Positions 56,472 through 64,000 of a DNA stretch of 64,000 bases are shown one piece after another (within the stretch, counting starts at the first letter, position 1; the number at the start of each line of letters is the position of its first letter). Source of the DNA: Carboxylicivirga linearis. GTDB lineage: Bacteria; Bacteroidota; Bacteroidia; Bacteroidales; Marinilabiliaceae. The translations under genes and the position numbers were made by a program. Where the stretch lies: contig NZ_JAGUCO010000001.1 of the NCBI RefSeq assembly GCF_018271995.1, positions 434,001 through 498,000 on the forward strand, given 5' to 3'. The notes beneath the pieces were generated by a model. That model was not told the origin of the DNA, did not search any database, and saw only the letters and a program-made list of their open reading frames with translations.

Positions 56472-58025
56472 TTAATATAAGTCCCAGTTTCCTTTTAAGT
56501 AGTATTTGTATAGCACAGGATCGTGAATTCGATTAACTTTAACAGGATCGGTCTGTCCCGGAAAAATATCTTTTCCAAAGGAGGTTATCAATTGCATCGA
56601 TTCATGATTAAGCCATTGAGTTTCTATATTCTTAAATTCTAAAGCCTGAGCTTCTTTCTTTAAATCCAGATCCCGCTCGGTTTTAATTCCCATCGACCAA
56701 CCCCATTCTCCTAATGTAATAACCTGGTTGTGTAACGGTAAGGTTTTAAAACCTGCCTCTGTCATTGTTTTTACAATGCACTTAAAAGCTTTTGTTGCAA
56801 AGTATGGACTTCCGGCCTGAGTTATAATTAATCCTCCTGGACGAAGGTGCTTATAACATACATTATAAAACTCAACAGAATACAATCTACCTAATTCAAC
56901 AGTTCGTGGATCAGGAAGGTCAATGATAATGATGTCGTAAAAATCTTTGTTTCTTGTTAGATAATGATATCCGTCGGAATTGATTACTTCAACTTTGGGA
57001 TTGGTTAACGCCCCTTTATTCATTTTGGTTAGTATGGGATGTTCCTGACCCAGGCGTGTCATGGCAGGATCCAAATCAACCAAACGAATATTTTCAACAG
57101 ATGAATATTTCAATACTTCACGAGCTGCACAACCATCGCCTCCCCCTAAAATTAGTATTCTTTGAGGGTTAGGGTGTAGGGTCATAACAGGATGAACCAA
57201 TGGTTCGTGGTACATCACTTCATCCATGGTGCAAAGCTGTTGATTGCTATTTAAGTATAACCAGTATTCATTCTCCCATTGGGTGATAACAATTTTTTGA
57301 TATTGACTTTGCTCTGAATAGATGACCTTGTCTTTGTATTTTATTTGTTCACCGTATTTGATGATAGGATCAGAAGTGACTACTCCCGAAATGATTACTA
57401 TGGTTACTACCCATATGGATATGTTGATGTACTTTTTGTATCGATCATCAACCAGTTTTTTTAGCGTTATAAAAACACCAATGGCTACTCCAAAATTAAC
57501 AGTCCCTAAGAAAAAAGGCAGGTACGTTAAACCTAAAAATGGTAAGCCCAAAACCACAAAGAAGATGCCTCCAATTAAGCTTCCATAGTAGTCTTTTTCC
57601 AAAACATTGGAAATATTTACCCTCAGCGATTCATATTCATCATTAATACGCATAACCAATGGAATTTCCATACCTATCAAGGTTCCAATTAGTATGGAAA
57701 AACCATAAATGACAACCGCTAATGAACTGGTAAAAGCTGAAACGGTATACACTATCATGGGGGCGAAAGAAACTACCAGTGATAATGCAAATTCTAGGAT
57801 AAGAAACTTTTCGGTTAGGTTTCTTTTAAACGATTTACTAATACGACTACCTAGGCCCATGGAAAACATCATGGTAGAGACAATCATTGTCCATTGCAGG
57901 ATTGAATCGCCCAGAAAATAGGTTGCTAAGGTTGATAGTAGATATTCAGCTATAATACCGCTGAATCCTGTAGCAAAAATAGCGGCCAAAAGTATGGCAG
58001 AGTATTTATTACGGATTTTGAACAT
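56472..58025 (-). CDS. speE: Membrane-embedded spermidine synthase
   Basis: The ATG at 58025 (MFKIRNKYS) is preferred over a GTG 15 nt upstream. The 517-residue product has about seven membrane helices (residues 10-215), then a soluble aminopropyltransferase domain with GGGDGCAAREVLKY (about 288), VDLDPAM, and IIIDLPDPRTVELGRLYS. The GGGDG and DLPDP elements bind decarboxylated AdoMet and the diamine. Its usual donor supplier, SpeD, is encoded next. The membrane domain suggests synthesis at, or transport across, the inner membrane. A terminator-like hairpin lies just upstream (58044-58079). Confidence 0.88.
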   Translation of the reverse strand: MFKIRNKYSAILLAAIFATGFSGIIAEYLLSTLATYFLGDSILQWTMIVSTMMFSMGLGSRISKSFKRNLTEKFLILEFALSLVVSFAPMIVYTVSAFTSSLAVVIYGFSILIGTLIGMEIPLVMRINDEYESLRVNISNVLEKDYYGSLIGGIFFVVLGLPFLGLTYLPFFLGTVNFGVAIGVFITLKKLVDDRYKKYINISIWVVTIVIISGVVTSDPIIKYGEQIKYKDKVIYSEQSQYQKIVITQWENEYWLYLNSNQQLCTMDEVMYHEPLVHPVMTLHPNPQRILILGGGDGCAAREVLKYSSVENIRLVDLDPAMTRLGQEHPILTKMNKGALTNPKVEVINSDGYHYLTRNKDFYDIIIIDLPDPRTVELGRLYSVEFYNVCYKHLRPGGLIITQAGSPYFATKAFKCIVKTMTEAGFKTLPLHNQVITLGEWGWSMGIKTERDLDLKKEAQALEFKNIETQWLNHESMQLITSFGKDIFPGQTDPVKVNRIHDPVLYKYYLKGNWDLY

Positions 58026-58043
58026 ATAATAGAGAAACACAAA

Positions 58044-58079
58044 AACACGAAGATATAGTCAGCCTATTTTCTTCGTGTT
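58044..58079 (-). terminator. Terminator-like hairpin between the DUF350 and speE genes
   Basis: A 10-bp perfect stem (58044-58053 with 58070-58079) has a 16-nt loop and is followed by a T-rich tract on the minus strand. It could split the cluster into a PspA part and a polyamine/K+ part, or set their ratio. Confidence 0.6.
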
Positions 58080-58099
58080 CTTATATCAGAAATGTTATT

Positions 58100-58969
58100 T
58101 TATAAACACCAGGTTATCAATATAGAGCCGCCAATATATGCAAAGGCTTCAATAATGGCAGCTCCCACATTAGGATGTTCCTGGTTAATAATTTCATCTG
58201 TCAGGCGCTGTCCAGGTAAAAGAATCTTATCGGTTAAGAAACGCATTACCGGAAGTAAAATAATACCTAAAGCAAGTTCAAAACCGGCTTCTGAAAAGGT
58301 ATATCCCCATCCTTCAAAATCGCCCATTAAAGCATGGCGAATTAAATTGGCAATGGCAATTAACGCTCCTGCAAAACCAACCCCCACAGCAACATTGTCT
58401 TTTTCAATATGCTCGTGTACATCGTAAGGGGTGATGAACTGATAGACAGCTGCAGTGATAAAAAGTGCTATCTGACCAGCCAACCAAAACACCACAGCTG
58501 ATGTTATGCCCTGAATCAAAGTTCCACTCTCTCCGGTAACAGCACCGAAAATAATCAGACCCGAAGCTACTGAGATAGCACCTTCAATCACTCCGGTTCC
58601 TGAATTACGATCCTCAATAATCTCCTTTTTAACTGAAAACTTGCGCAGGATGATTTTATCATTGAGCCATATAGAGATGTTAAGCAATATGATGGCTAAT
58701 ATTCCATAAATAGCAATGTCCTGGATGTCGAGTAGTAAGCCTCTCGACGGTCCAACTATTGCACTGCCAATGGCAGCTAATAAACCGATGAAATATCCAA
58801 CATGGGCAAATGAGAATGCCAGATTATCCTTTTCAACAAGTTCTTCTTTTATATTAAAATCTTTGTGAACCAATTGGTAGACCAGTTTCCCAATGAAGAA
58901 TACGGCAAAACCAACTGCTATATAAATTACTGCATCGTATAAGATGATTGATATTTCTGAAAATGTCAT
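58100..58969 (-). CDS. Double DUF350 inner-membrane protein (YjfL-like)
   Basis: The 289-residue protein contains two tandem DUF350 units, each with about four membrane helices. The internal repeat is seen in NLAFSFAHVGYFIGLLAAIGSAI and NVAVGVGFAGALIAIANLIRHAL. E. coli YjfL has a single DUF350 unit and is encoded with the PspA paralogue YjfJ. The gene follows the Ser-rich protein gene by 22 nt. Its function is unknown; a membrane partner of PspA is plausible. Confidence 0.88.
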   Translation of the reverse strand: MTFSEISIILYDAVIYIAVGFAVFFIGKLVYQLVHKDFNIKEELVEKDNLAFSFAHVGYFIGLLAAIGSAIVGPSRGLLLDIQDIAIYGILAIILLNISIWLNDKIILRKFSVKKEIIEDRNSGTGVIEGAISVASGLIIFGAVTGESGTLIQGITSAVVFWLAGQIALFITAAVYQFITPYDVHEHIEKDNVAVGVGFAGALIAIANLIRHALMGDFEGWGYTFSEAGFELALGIILLPVMRFLTDKILLPGQRLTDEIINQEHPNVGAAIIEAFAYIGGSILITWCL

Positions 58970-58991
58970 GTCTTAATAGGTTGAGTTAGTA

Positions 58992-59807
58992 TTATTTGCC
59001 AAATCCTCCACTTCTGCTTCTTGATGAAGAACTGCTGTAACGACTTGAACTACGACTGGTTTTATTTGAGTAGCTTGAACCAGATGAGTAGCTTCTTGAG
59101 CTTTTAGCTGAAGCTGATCGTTGCACCTGGCTTCTCACATTTTGTTTAAAAGATGAGGGTTTGTTGCCCCAGGTACTGTTTTTGCCTGTACCTGACGAAG
59201 TATAGGTGTTGGTTCCGTATACAGTTCTTCCTGAAGGTCCGTAGTATGGACGGGATCCATAGTAGCCACCCCGATAGTAATCGTCGTAATAGGAGCGACG
59301 AGCAGGATAAGTCATCATATTAAACATTGACGACATAAATGCATACTGACCGTAGAAAGCCCAGAAAGAGTTGCCGTTACGTTGTTCCCAATGACCATAT
59401 TTAGGATTGCCAACATAATGATTATAGCCGGCCGGACTAGCTTGTTTGCTTAATTTGCCATCTTTTTTTGATACAATTTCCATACCCATATTGTCCACAT
59501 TGGCAGAAAAGAACACATCAGGTACTTCTTCCCAATCAGTGGTGCTTGACAATACTGTGTCAGGATGTTCAATAATCACATTGTACATGTGATAGTATTT
59601 GTTACTCCTCGAATCCATATCCAAAAGGATAATGGAATAATTCTGTTCGTTGTTTAGTTTGGTAATTAATTTATCAACCGGTGTTTTTTGCCATGTACTA
59701 CTTACGGTATCAACTCTTCTGGATCGGTTGGTGCAGTTATTGCAGGATCGTAAAACGATAAATCCCAGTATTACTGCTATTATAACTTTTGCAATTCCGT
59801 TGTTCAT
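58992..59807 (-). CDS. Anchored protein with Ser/Arg-rich tail (YjfM/DUF1190-like?)
   Basis: The 271-residue protein has an N-terminal membrane helix (AKVIIAVILGFIVLRSC), a compact domain to about residue 145, a Tyr/Gly-rich stretch (RRSYYDDYYRGGYYGSRPYYG) and a tail of Ser and Arg ending SGGFGK. The tail resembles the RGGFG-type tails of DUF1190 proteins such as YjfM/YgiB, which also occur in PspA-paralogue operons. Homology is not certain. It lies between the DUF4178 and DUF350 genes. Confidence 0.65.
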   Translation of the reverse strand: MNNGIAKVIIAVILGFIVLRSCNNCTNRSRRVDTVSSTWQKTPVDKLITKLNNEQNYSIILLDMDSRSNKYYHMYNVIIEHPDTVLSSTTDWEEVPDVFFSANVDNMGMEIVSKKDGKLSKQASPAGYNHYVGNPKYGHWEQRNGNSFWAFYGQYAFMSSMFNMMTYPARRSYYDDYYRGGYYGSRPYYGPSGRTVYGTNTYTSSGTGKNSTWGNKPSSFKQNVRSQVQRSASAKSSRSYSSGSSYSNKTSRSSSRYSSSSSRSRSGGFGK

Positions 59808-59824
59808 AATTAAGATGTTTGGGG

Positions 59825-60370
59825 TTAGTCTTCTCCCGGTAAAATATTTGAGATTTCAAATGGTTTAACACTTTTCCCGATGGAAGCTTCAAATTCTTTC
59901 TCATCCCACTGTTCTATGCATAGCAGGTGTTCTCCTGTTTCATCTTCGAAGTCCCAGGAGCGAAATTCTTCCCACTCAGTACCTTTAGTGATATTATGGA
60001 AATACCCGGGAGCTTCCTTTTCGAGGTGATAAGTAATGCCTTTGTAGGTAATTTTCTTAGGGGGTTGCTGACGTGAGATTAGAGTATCAGTAAGGTCATC
60101 CTGTAACTTTCTTACTTTTACTTTCTCCATGAATGATATTTCCAATTCGTCATCTTCTTCAATCCCCAGAAAACGGGTTTCAGAACCATTATTAATCTGA
60201 AATTCGCGAGTGAAATAATTATTGCCCCAGTCGTATTCCATAATGGCATCCACTACCCAGGTAGATAGGTCGTATTCGAAAACAAAGCCAACATCCAGAT
60301 CGTTAACCTGAATGTTGGTGCTATCGTAATGTGGTTCTTGTTTCTTTTTGAATCGATCAAATAATCCCAT
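59825..60370 (-). CDS. DUF4178 protein (YjfK-like)
   Basis: The 181-residue protein has the DUF4178 core: a compact beta-rich fold around DVGFVFEYDLSTWVVDAIMEYDWGNNYFTREFQI and the RSWDFEDETGEHLLCIEQWDEKEFEASIG end. In other genomes DUF4178 proteins go with PspA and DUF350. It probably plays the part of YjfK. It starts 20 nt after the PspA gene. Confidence 0.85.
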   Translation of the reverse strand: MGLFDRFKKKQEPHYDSTNIQVNDLDVGFVFEYDLSTWVVDAIMEYDWGNNYFTREFQINNGSETRFLGIEEDDELEISFMEKVKVRKLQDDLTDTLISRQQPPKKITYKGITYHLEKEAPGYFHNITKGTEWEEFRSWDFEDETGEHLLCIEQWDEKEFEASIGKSVKPFEISNILPGED

Positions 60371-60390
60371 AAGTTAAAGTAGAGGGTATG

Positions 60391-61098
60391 TTATTCACTC
60401 TTGTTTTTTAGTTTGGCTTTCAATTCTTCCAGCGAATTAGATGCCTTAACATTCTTTTCTGAAAGAACATCATCTATTTCGTCATCCAAACTTCTGTTTT
60501 CCAAACTTATTTCGCCATATGCTTCCGAAAGAGCTTCTTGCTGAGCTACTTTTTCTTTCATCTTCTCAAGCATCGAAACCGTACCCGAACTGTCAATACC
60601 ACTTAATTGTTTATTGATTTTTTGGGTGGCACTACTTACTCTTGCACGAGCTTTTAAAGTCCTCAGCTCATTTTCATAGCTGGATATGGTACTTTTCAGC
60701 TTTTTTACGTTTTTATCAAGTGTGGCAATGTTATTATCAAAGCGTGTTACTTCTTCCTGAGCTCTTTTTGCAGCTTCCAAAGCCTCTTCTTTTTTCGAAA
60801 GCGATTCGGTTGCCAACCGGTCGGCTTCAGCAACTTCTAATTCTCCTTTTTCAGCTTTTTGAATTAGAAGGATGGCTTTTTGCTCATAATTCTTAGCCAT
60901 TGATTTACTGTCGTTCAAATCTTTTTTGCTTCTGATCGACATGGCTTTTACTTCAGCCAAAGCCTGAAGGCTCTTATCAAGATCTTTCTTTAGGTCGCGT
61001 ATGCCCTGCTCGGTCATTTTTATTGGATCTTCCAATTTATCAACCATAGCATGAGCTTCAGCCTTACCTACATTAAATATTCTATTGAAAATTCCCAT
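60391..61098 (-). CDS. pspA: PspA/IM30 family membrane-stress protein
   Basis: The 235-residue protein is almost wholly coiled coil and opens with the amphipathic PspA start (MGIFNRIFNVGKAEAHAMVDKLEDPIKMTEQGIRDLKKDL). PspA/IM30 proteins form ESCRT-III-like polymers on damaged inner membranes. It corresponds by position to YjfJ of E. coli. No PspF, PspB or PspC is nearby. Confidence 0.94.
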   Translation of the reverse strand: MGIFNRIFNVGKAEAHAMVDKLEDPIKMTEQGIRDLKKDLDKSLQALAEVKAMSIRSKKDLNDSKSMAKNYEQKAILLIQKAEKGELEVAEADRLATESLSKKEEALEAAKRAQEEVTRFDNNIATLDKNVKKLKSTISSYENELRTLKARARVSSATQKINKQLSGIDSSGTVSMLEKMKEKVAQQEALSEAYGEISLENRSLDDEIDDVLSEKNVKASNSLEELKAKLKNKSE

Positions 61099-61113
61099 TT
61101 CTGAATTTGTTTT

Positions 61114-61509
61114 TTAAGCTTTTGAAAATTCGATTAACTCATCTGAATACTCAGACAATAAAAGTTTTAGTGAATTTAAACTTCCTTCTAACTCGTTTAA
61201 GTCAAGATTTTCGAGTTGAAGGGTGTCGCGAAAGATCACTTTCTTTCCTTCATCATCCAGTACAAAGGCACCATGCACTATCTGACGGTTCATTACCAGT
61301 AGTGATTTGTAAATATCTTCTGAACCTTTAGAGAGCTCAAAAAGTAAACCTTCGATAATTAGGATTGAGTCTTCACAATCGACAATAACATTTGAAATGC
61401 CGTCTTCTTCTTTTTCAACAACAAATAATTCTTCTGTTGCATCTTCCGACACAATGCGGTATTCAAGGTCAAGGAGGTAGTCTCTAACCTTGTTAAAATG
61501 TTCACTCAT
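61114..61509 (-). CDS. YbjN/YjfI-like small protein heading the PspA operon
   Basis: The 131-residue acidic protein has an alpha/beta pattern (FNKVRDYLLDLEYRIVSED, LLVMNRQIVHGAFVLDDEGKKVIFRDTLQLENLD) that resembles YbjN and DUF2170 (YjfI) proteins, which share a secretion-chaperone-like fold. YjfI heads the E. coli yjf operon just as this gene heads the cluster here. It lies 15 nt before pspA and is probably a partner or regulator of PspA. Confidence 0.75.
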   Translation of the reverse strand: MSEHFNKVRDYLLDLEYRIVSEDATEELFVVEKEEDGISNVIVDCEDSILIIEGLLFELSKGSEDIYKSLLVMNRQIVHGAFVLDDEGKKVIFRDTLQLENLDLNELEGSLNSLKLLLSEYSDELIEFSKA

Positions 61510-61546
61510 GTTTAATGCGTTTATATAAATTGGTTATGGGACATAT

Positions 61547-61554
61547 CAAATATA
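61547..61554 (-). promoter_or_regulatory. Candidate promoter of the PspA-polyamine operon
   Basis: The minus strand reads TATATTTG, an exact TAnnTTTG match, giving a leader of about 30 nt before the ATG at 61509. No -33 TTTG is visible, so an accessory factor may be needed. Confidence 0.45.
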
Positions 61555-61663
61555 TAAAAAGATTGTCAGTAAGAAAAGAGAATTATAGTCATTGCCAGGA
61601 ACTCCTTTTTCTTAAGAAGGAATATTAGAGGAGTAGAGGTGATTATTAATAGTTAAGCAACTA

Positions 61664-62728
61664 TTAATTTGACTGTTTGAAATATCTTTCAACTTTCACT
61701 TCCTTAAATATTTGGTCGGTTTTTTCCTTTAGAAGTAATGCAAATTGATGGGAAAGATATGGAGCCAGTAAAGAACCACGTGAACCTAGGCCATTAAAAA
61801 TCCCAATCGAAGGGTTTTCAGGAAGAAAACCCAAGACGGGTCTTCTATCGTGCATGGTGGGTCTGATACCGGTTAGATGTTGTATTATTTTTGGCTGAAG
61901 CGTTGAAATGGAAGCCCATTTATCCAGTAATTCTTGTTTCTTATTTGGTGTTGGATTCAAGTTGTTCCATTCGTGTTCGAAAGTAGCCCCCATTTTGTAT
62001 AGGTCCTTTTCAACGGGAAGAATAAAAATTCCTTTTAAAAGTATGTTTTTTAGTTTTAAGTTAGGTAATTCAATATCCAGTAATTCGCCTTTGGTATTTC
62101 TGAAATTAAGCAAAGTAAATATAGGACTTAAACTGTCTTTTTCTCCACGACAGAAAATAACTTTGCTGGCCTCAATGTTTTTCCAATGCACACTTTTGTC
62201 GAAAATTTGAAGATCTTTATCATTAAAATCGTCCTCTATTAACAGTTTTGATTTATTTAAGAAGGATCTGTAAGCTTTTAAAAAAGTTAGCATGTCAAGC
62301 CGTGCCCCTTTTTTTATTTGTCCGTATCCATAGGGTGCTAGTATGTTCTTTGAAAGAAGATCATTTTTAGGATCGGGGTCAATGTAATCATGCAAGAGGC
62401 CTTTTCCCAGTCGGTGTTGCCAGAACTGTTTATCTTTCTCACCATATATCTTATCCATTAATTTAGGATGAAAGAAGGATGCTTCAAGGAATTGTTCCAT
62501 TTCCTGATATAAGCTATGGGCATAGGGCAAAAATAGGTCAACATTCCAAGATTTAACCATTCGTTTAATTCCGATAGGATTAATTAGGCCAGCCGCTACT
62601 TTTGACGCAGAATTGCTGCTGGGTTTATCAATTACCAGATGGTGAATCTTATTCTTGTATAACTGATAGGATAGTAGTGTGCCAGCTAATCCCTGACCTA
62701 CAATAAGAATGTCAGTCTTTAAACTCAT
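61664..62728 (-). CDS. FAD-dependent oxidoreductase (DAO family)
   Basis: The 354-residue protein has an N-terminal FAD-binding Rossmann motif (ILIVGQGLAGTLLSYQL, GxGxxG at 11-16), SASKVAAGLINPIGIKRM, and a late FAD-contact region TGIRPTMHDRRPVLGFLPENPSIGIFNGLGSRGSLLAP. This is the D-amino-acid oxidase/glycine oxidase group, which oxidises amines or imino acids. The substrate is unknown. It follows the histidine kinase gene by 58 nt on the same strand. Confidence 0.85.
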   Translation of the reverse strand: MSLKTDILIVGQGLAGTLLSYQLYKNKIHHLVIDKPSSNSASKVAAGLINPIGIKRMVKSWNVDLFLPYAHSLYQEMEQFLEASFFHPKLMDKIYGEKDKQFWQHRLGKGLLHDYIDPDPKNDLLSKNILAPYGYGQIKKGARLDMLTFLKAYRSFLNKSKLLIEDDFNDKDLQIFDKSVHWKNIEASKVIFCRGEKDSLSPIFTLLNFRNTKGELLDIELPNLKLKNILLKGIFILPVEKDLYKMGATFEHEWNNLNPTPNKKQELLDKWASISTLQPKIIQHLTGIRPTMHDRRPVLGFLPENPSIGIFNGLGSRGSLLAPYLSHQFALLLKEKTDQIFKEVKVERYFKQSN

Positions 62729-62786
62729 AATCTTCTTTGAAGAATTTCTTTTTTATTACCAAAGAAGAAAAGACTGATATTGTTCA

Positions 62787-63731
62787 TTATTCACGAATGT
62801 ATTTTTTGGGGATAGAAAAGTAGAAAGTGCTGCCTTTACCACTCTGAGATTCCAGCCATATTTTGCCGTCTAAAAGTTCAATCATTTCTTTACAGATGGA
62901 TAGACCTAATCCGCTGCCGCCTGATCGATTAAGTCTTTCAATCTCTATTTGTTTAAACTTCTTAAATAAGTTCTGATGGAGCTCTTTTTTGATACCTACT
63001 CCTGTGTCTTCAACAAAGAAAATGATCTGATCTTCTTTGAGTTGATAGCCAATAACTATTTTACCTTTATAAGTATACTTAATAGCATTATTAACCAGGT
63101 TATGAAAAATTCGTCTTAACTTCTCTTCGTCGGAGAAGATTGTTACTCCATTCTGTGAACCATTATTAAATAGCTCCAAACGAACATTTTGCCCCATGAT
63201 TGGAGTGAAGTAACTATAAACGGTTTTAATAAATGGTTGAATCTCAAAATCTGCAGGATTAACGTTCATTGCTCCTGAAGAAAGTAGTGATGTGTCTACT
63301 AAATCTGTTACAACTGTTAGCAGTTCTTTCGAGCTTTTTTCAATTATCTTTAGGTATTCCTTGGTCTCATCGTTGGTGTTTTCTAATGACATGGTCAATT
63401 CCGAAAAACCAATAATGGCATTCATAGGTGTGCGAAGCTCATGAGATATGTTTTTTATGAATTCTGTTTGTAAAAGTTCATGTTTTTCTGCTTTGGTATT
63501 AGCATTTTGCACCTTTTTTATAAGGTATTTTGTAAGTAAGAAAATGACAATAGTACCAGCTATAATCGAAAACCATTCTTTGTAAATTAATACGTTAACA
63601 AGTAGTTGCTTGTCATCCATTGCAATTAATAACAGGTTGTCGGTTGTAATCAGCCATACTAAACCAATAACAAAAAAAGTACCGGCTAACCGATATTCAT
63701 AAGGTATATTTTTAAAAAACTTGGCAAACAT
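62787..63731 (-). CDS. Membrane sensor histidine kinase
   Basis: The ATG at 63731 (MFAKFFKNIPYEYR) is chosen over an upstream TTG. The 314-residue kinase has two membrane helices (about 15-35 and 55-72) with a very short extracytoplasmic loop. HisKA with H97 (NISHELRTPMNA) follows, then HATPase_c with NLVNNAIKYTY, DTGVGI and GGSGLGLSICKEM. No cognate regulator is adjacent. The small loop suggests it senses the membrane itself or a partner protein. Confidence 0.9.
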   Translation of the reverse strand: MFAKFFKNIPYEYRLAGTFFVIGLVWLITTDNLLLIAMDDKQLLVNVLIYKEWFSIIAGTIVIFLLTKYLIKKVQNANTKAEKHELLQTEFIKNISHELRTPMNAIIGFSELTMSLENTNDETKEYLKIIEKSSKELLTVVTDLVDTSLLSSGAMNVNPADFEIQPFIKTVYSYFTPIMGQNVRLELFNNGSQNGVTIFSDEEKLRRIFHNLVNNAIKYTYKGKIVIGYQLKEDQIIFFVEDTGVGIKKELHQNLFKKFKQIEIERLNRSGGSGLGLSICKEMIELLDGKIWLESQSGKGSTFYFSIPKKYIRE

Positions 63732-63840
63732 ATTTAAATGTAACAAATAGACGATTTGAAATCAAATAATATGAAATTTATTTATGAGTGTACAAACTAA
63801 TCTATTTGTTACATTTTTATCTTATCTGTAGAATTTTCGT

Positions 63841-64000
63841 TTAATAAATAAGGTTAATTCCAAGTCTAACATTCAGGTATTTTGAATTTTGAGGACTTAA
63901 TACCGAGTTTAAATGATCTGTCATGCAGTATAATTGAATAGGCCCACCTTTTAGCATAACTCCTGCACCAATATTAGCAGGTGCATTCTTCATTATTGAA
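63841..64000 (-). CDS. C-terminal end of a DUF5723-like outer-membrane protein (partial)
   Basis: The minus strand from 63999 to the TAA at 63841-63843 encodes 52 residues without a stop, including NIGAGVMLKGGPIQLYCMTDHLNSVLSPQNSKYLNVRLGINLIY. The pattern of a glycine-rich strand, then QLY..TD, then N.R.G.N is that of the last strands of DUF5723-type beta-barrel proteins of Bacteroidota. The start lies beyond the right edge of the window. Confidence 0.6.
   Translation of the reverse strand, partial: SIMKNAPANIGAGVMLKGGPIQLYCMTDHLNSVLSPQNSKYLNVRLGINLIY

Noticed and set aside
58092-58427. A 111-codon open frame antisense to the DUF350 gene
   Set aside because: It overlaps a membrane protein with a clear internal repeat and has no independent support.

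Overview
The window looks like chromosome of an AT-rich member of the Bacteroidota, probably Bacteroidales/Marinilabiliales. That placement is inference. It rests on type IX secretion (T9SS) components and sorting tails, a PorP/SprF protein, a two-component-regulator propeller protein, a SusB-type GH97, lipoproteins with an acidic export-like signal after the cysteine, and promoter elements of the TAnnTTTG type. I see no rRNA, tRNA, CRISPR array, integrase, transposase or phage gene.

Layout. 1-105 is the tail of a methyl-accepting chemotaxis protein. 184-8984 (minus) is a tight five-gene operon: a type B T9SS cargo, a PorP/SprF partner, a PD40/PKD protein, a secreted unknown and a propeller receptor ending in a SpoIIE-type phosphatase. 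9412-17117 holds a GH97 alpha-glucosidase, a 22-bp tandem repeat, an acyl-CoA synthetase, an ABC-F ATPase and a porin with a small upstream protein. 17348-25995 holds a BNR/LamG T9SS cargo facing a LytS/LytTR pair, a mini ExbB-like protein, a surface-type lipoprotein and a lipoprotein amidase.

26117-35507 is a nitrogen-assimilation divergon. gltB-gltD runs left and porin-glnK-amt runs right, around a 530-bp spacer with repeated CCCCT/AGGGG segments. The two intercistronic gaps also carry strong hairpins.

35626-44430 holds an SDR protein, a CotH-like secreted protein, a CHAD protein, a membrane protein/winged-helix/creD operon, small membrane proteins and a Nat-type ABC exporter. 44504-48060 is an exopolyphosphatase, a sigma54-type response regulator without DNA-binding domain and an aspartase-like lyase. 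48152-54732 holds an unknown, a PAS histidine kinase, an adenylation-ACP-acyltransferase triple fusion and the [FeFe]-hydrogenase maturase hydF.

55053-61509 (minus) is the most coherent unusual system: a YjfI-like protein, PspA, a DUF4178 protein, a Ser-rich anchored protein, a double-DUF350 membrane protein, a membrane-embedded spermidine synthase, an AdoMet decarboxylase homologue and a K+ channel with an RCK domain. It resembles the E. coli yjfIJKLMC membrane-stress operon, but with de novo polyamine enzymes and a K+ channel. The window ends with a FAD oxidoreductase, a membrane histidine kinase and the tail of a DUF5723-like outer-membrane protein.

All family calls come from reading motifs; no search was run. 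Starts were moved to internal ATG codons where a signal peptide or neighbour demanded it.
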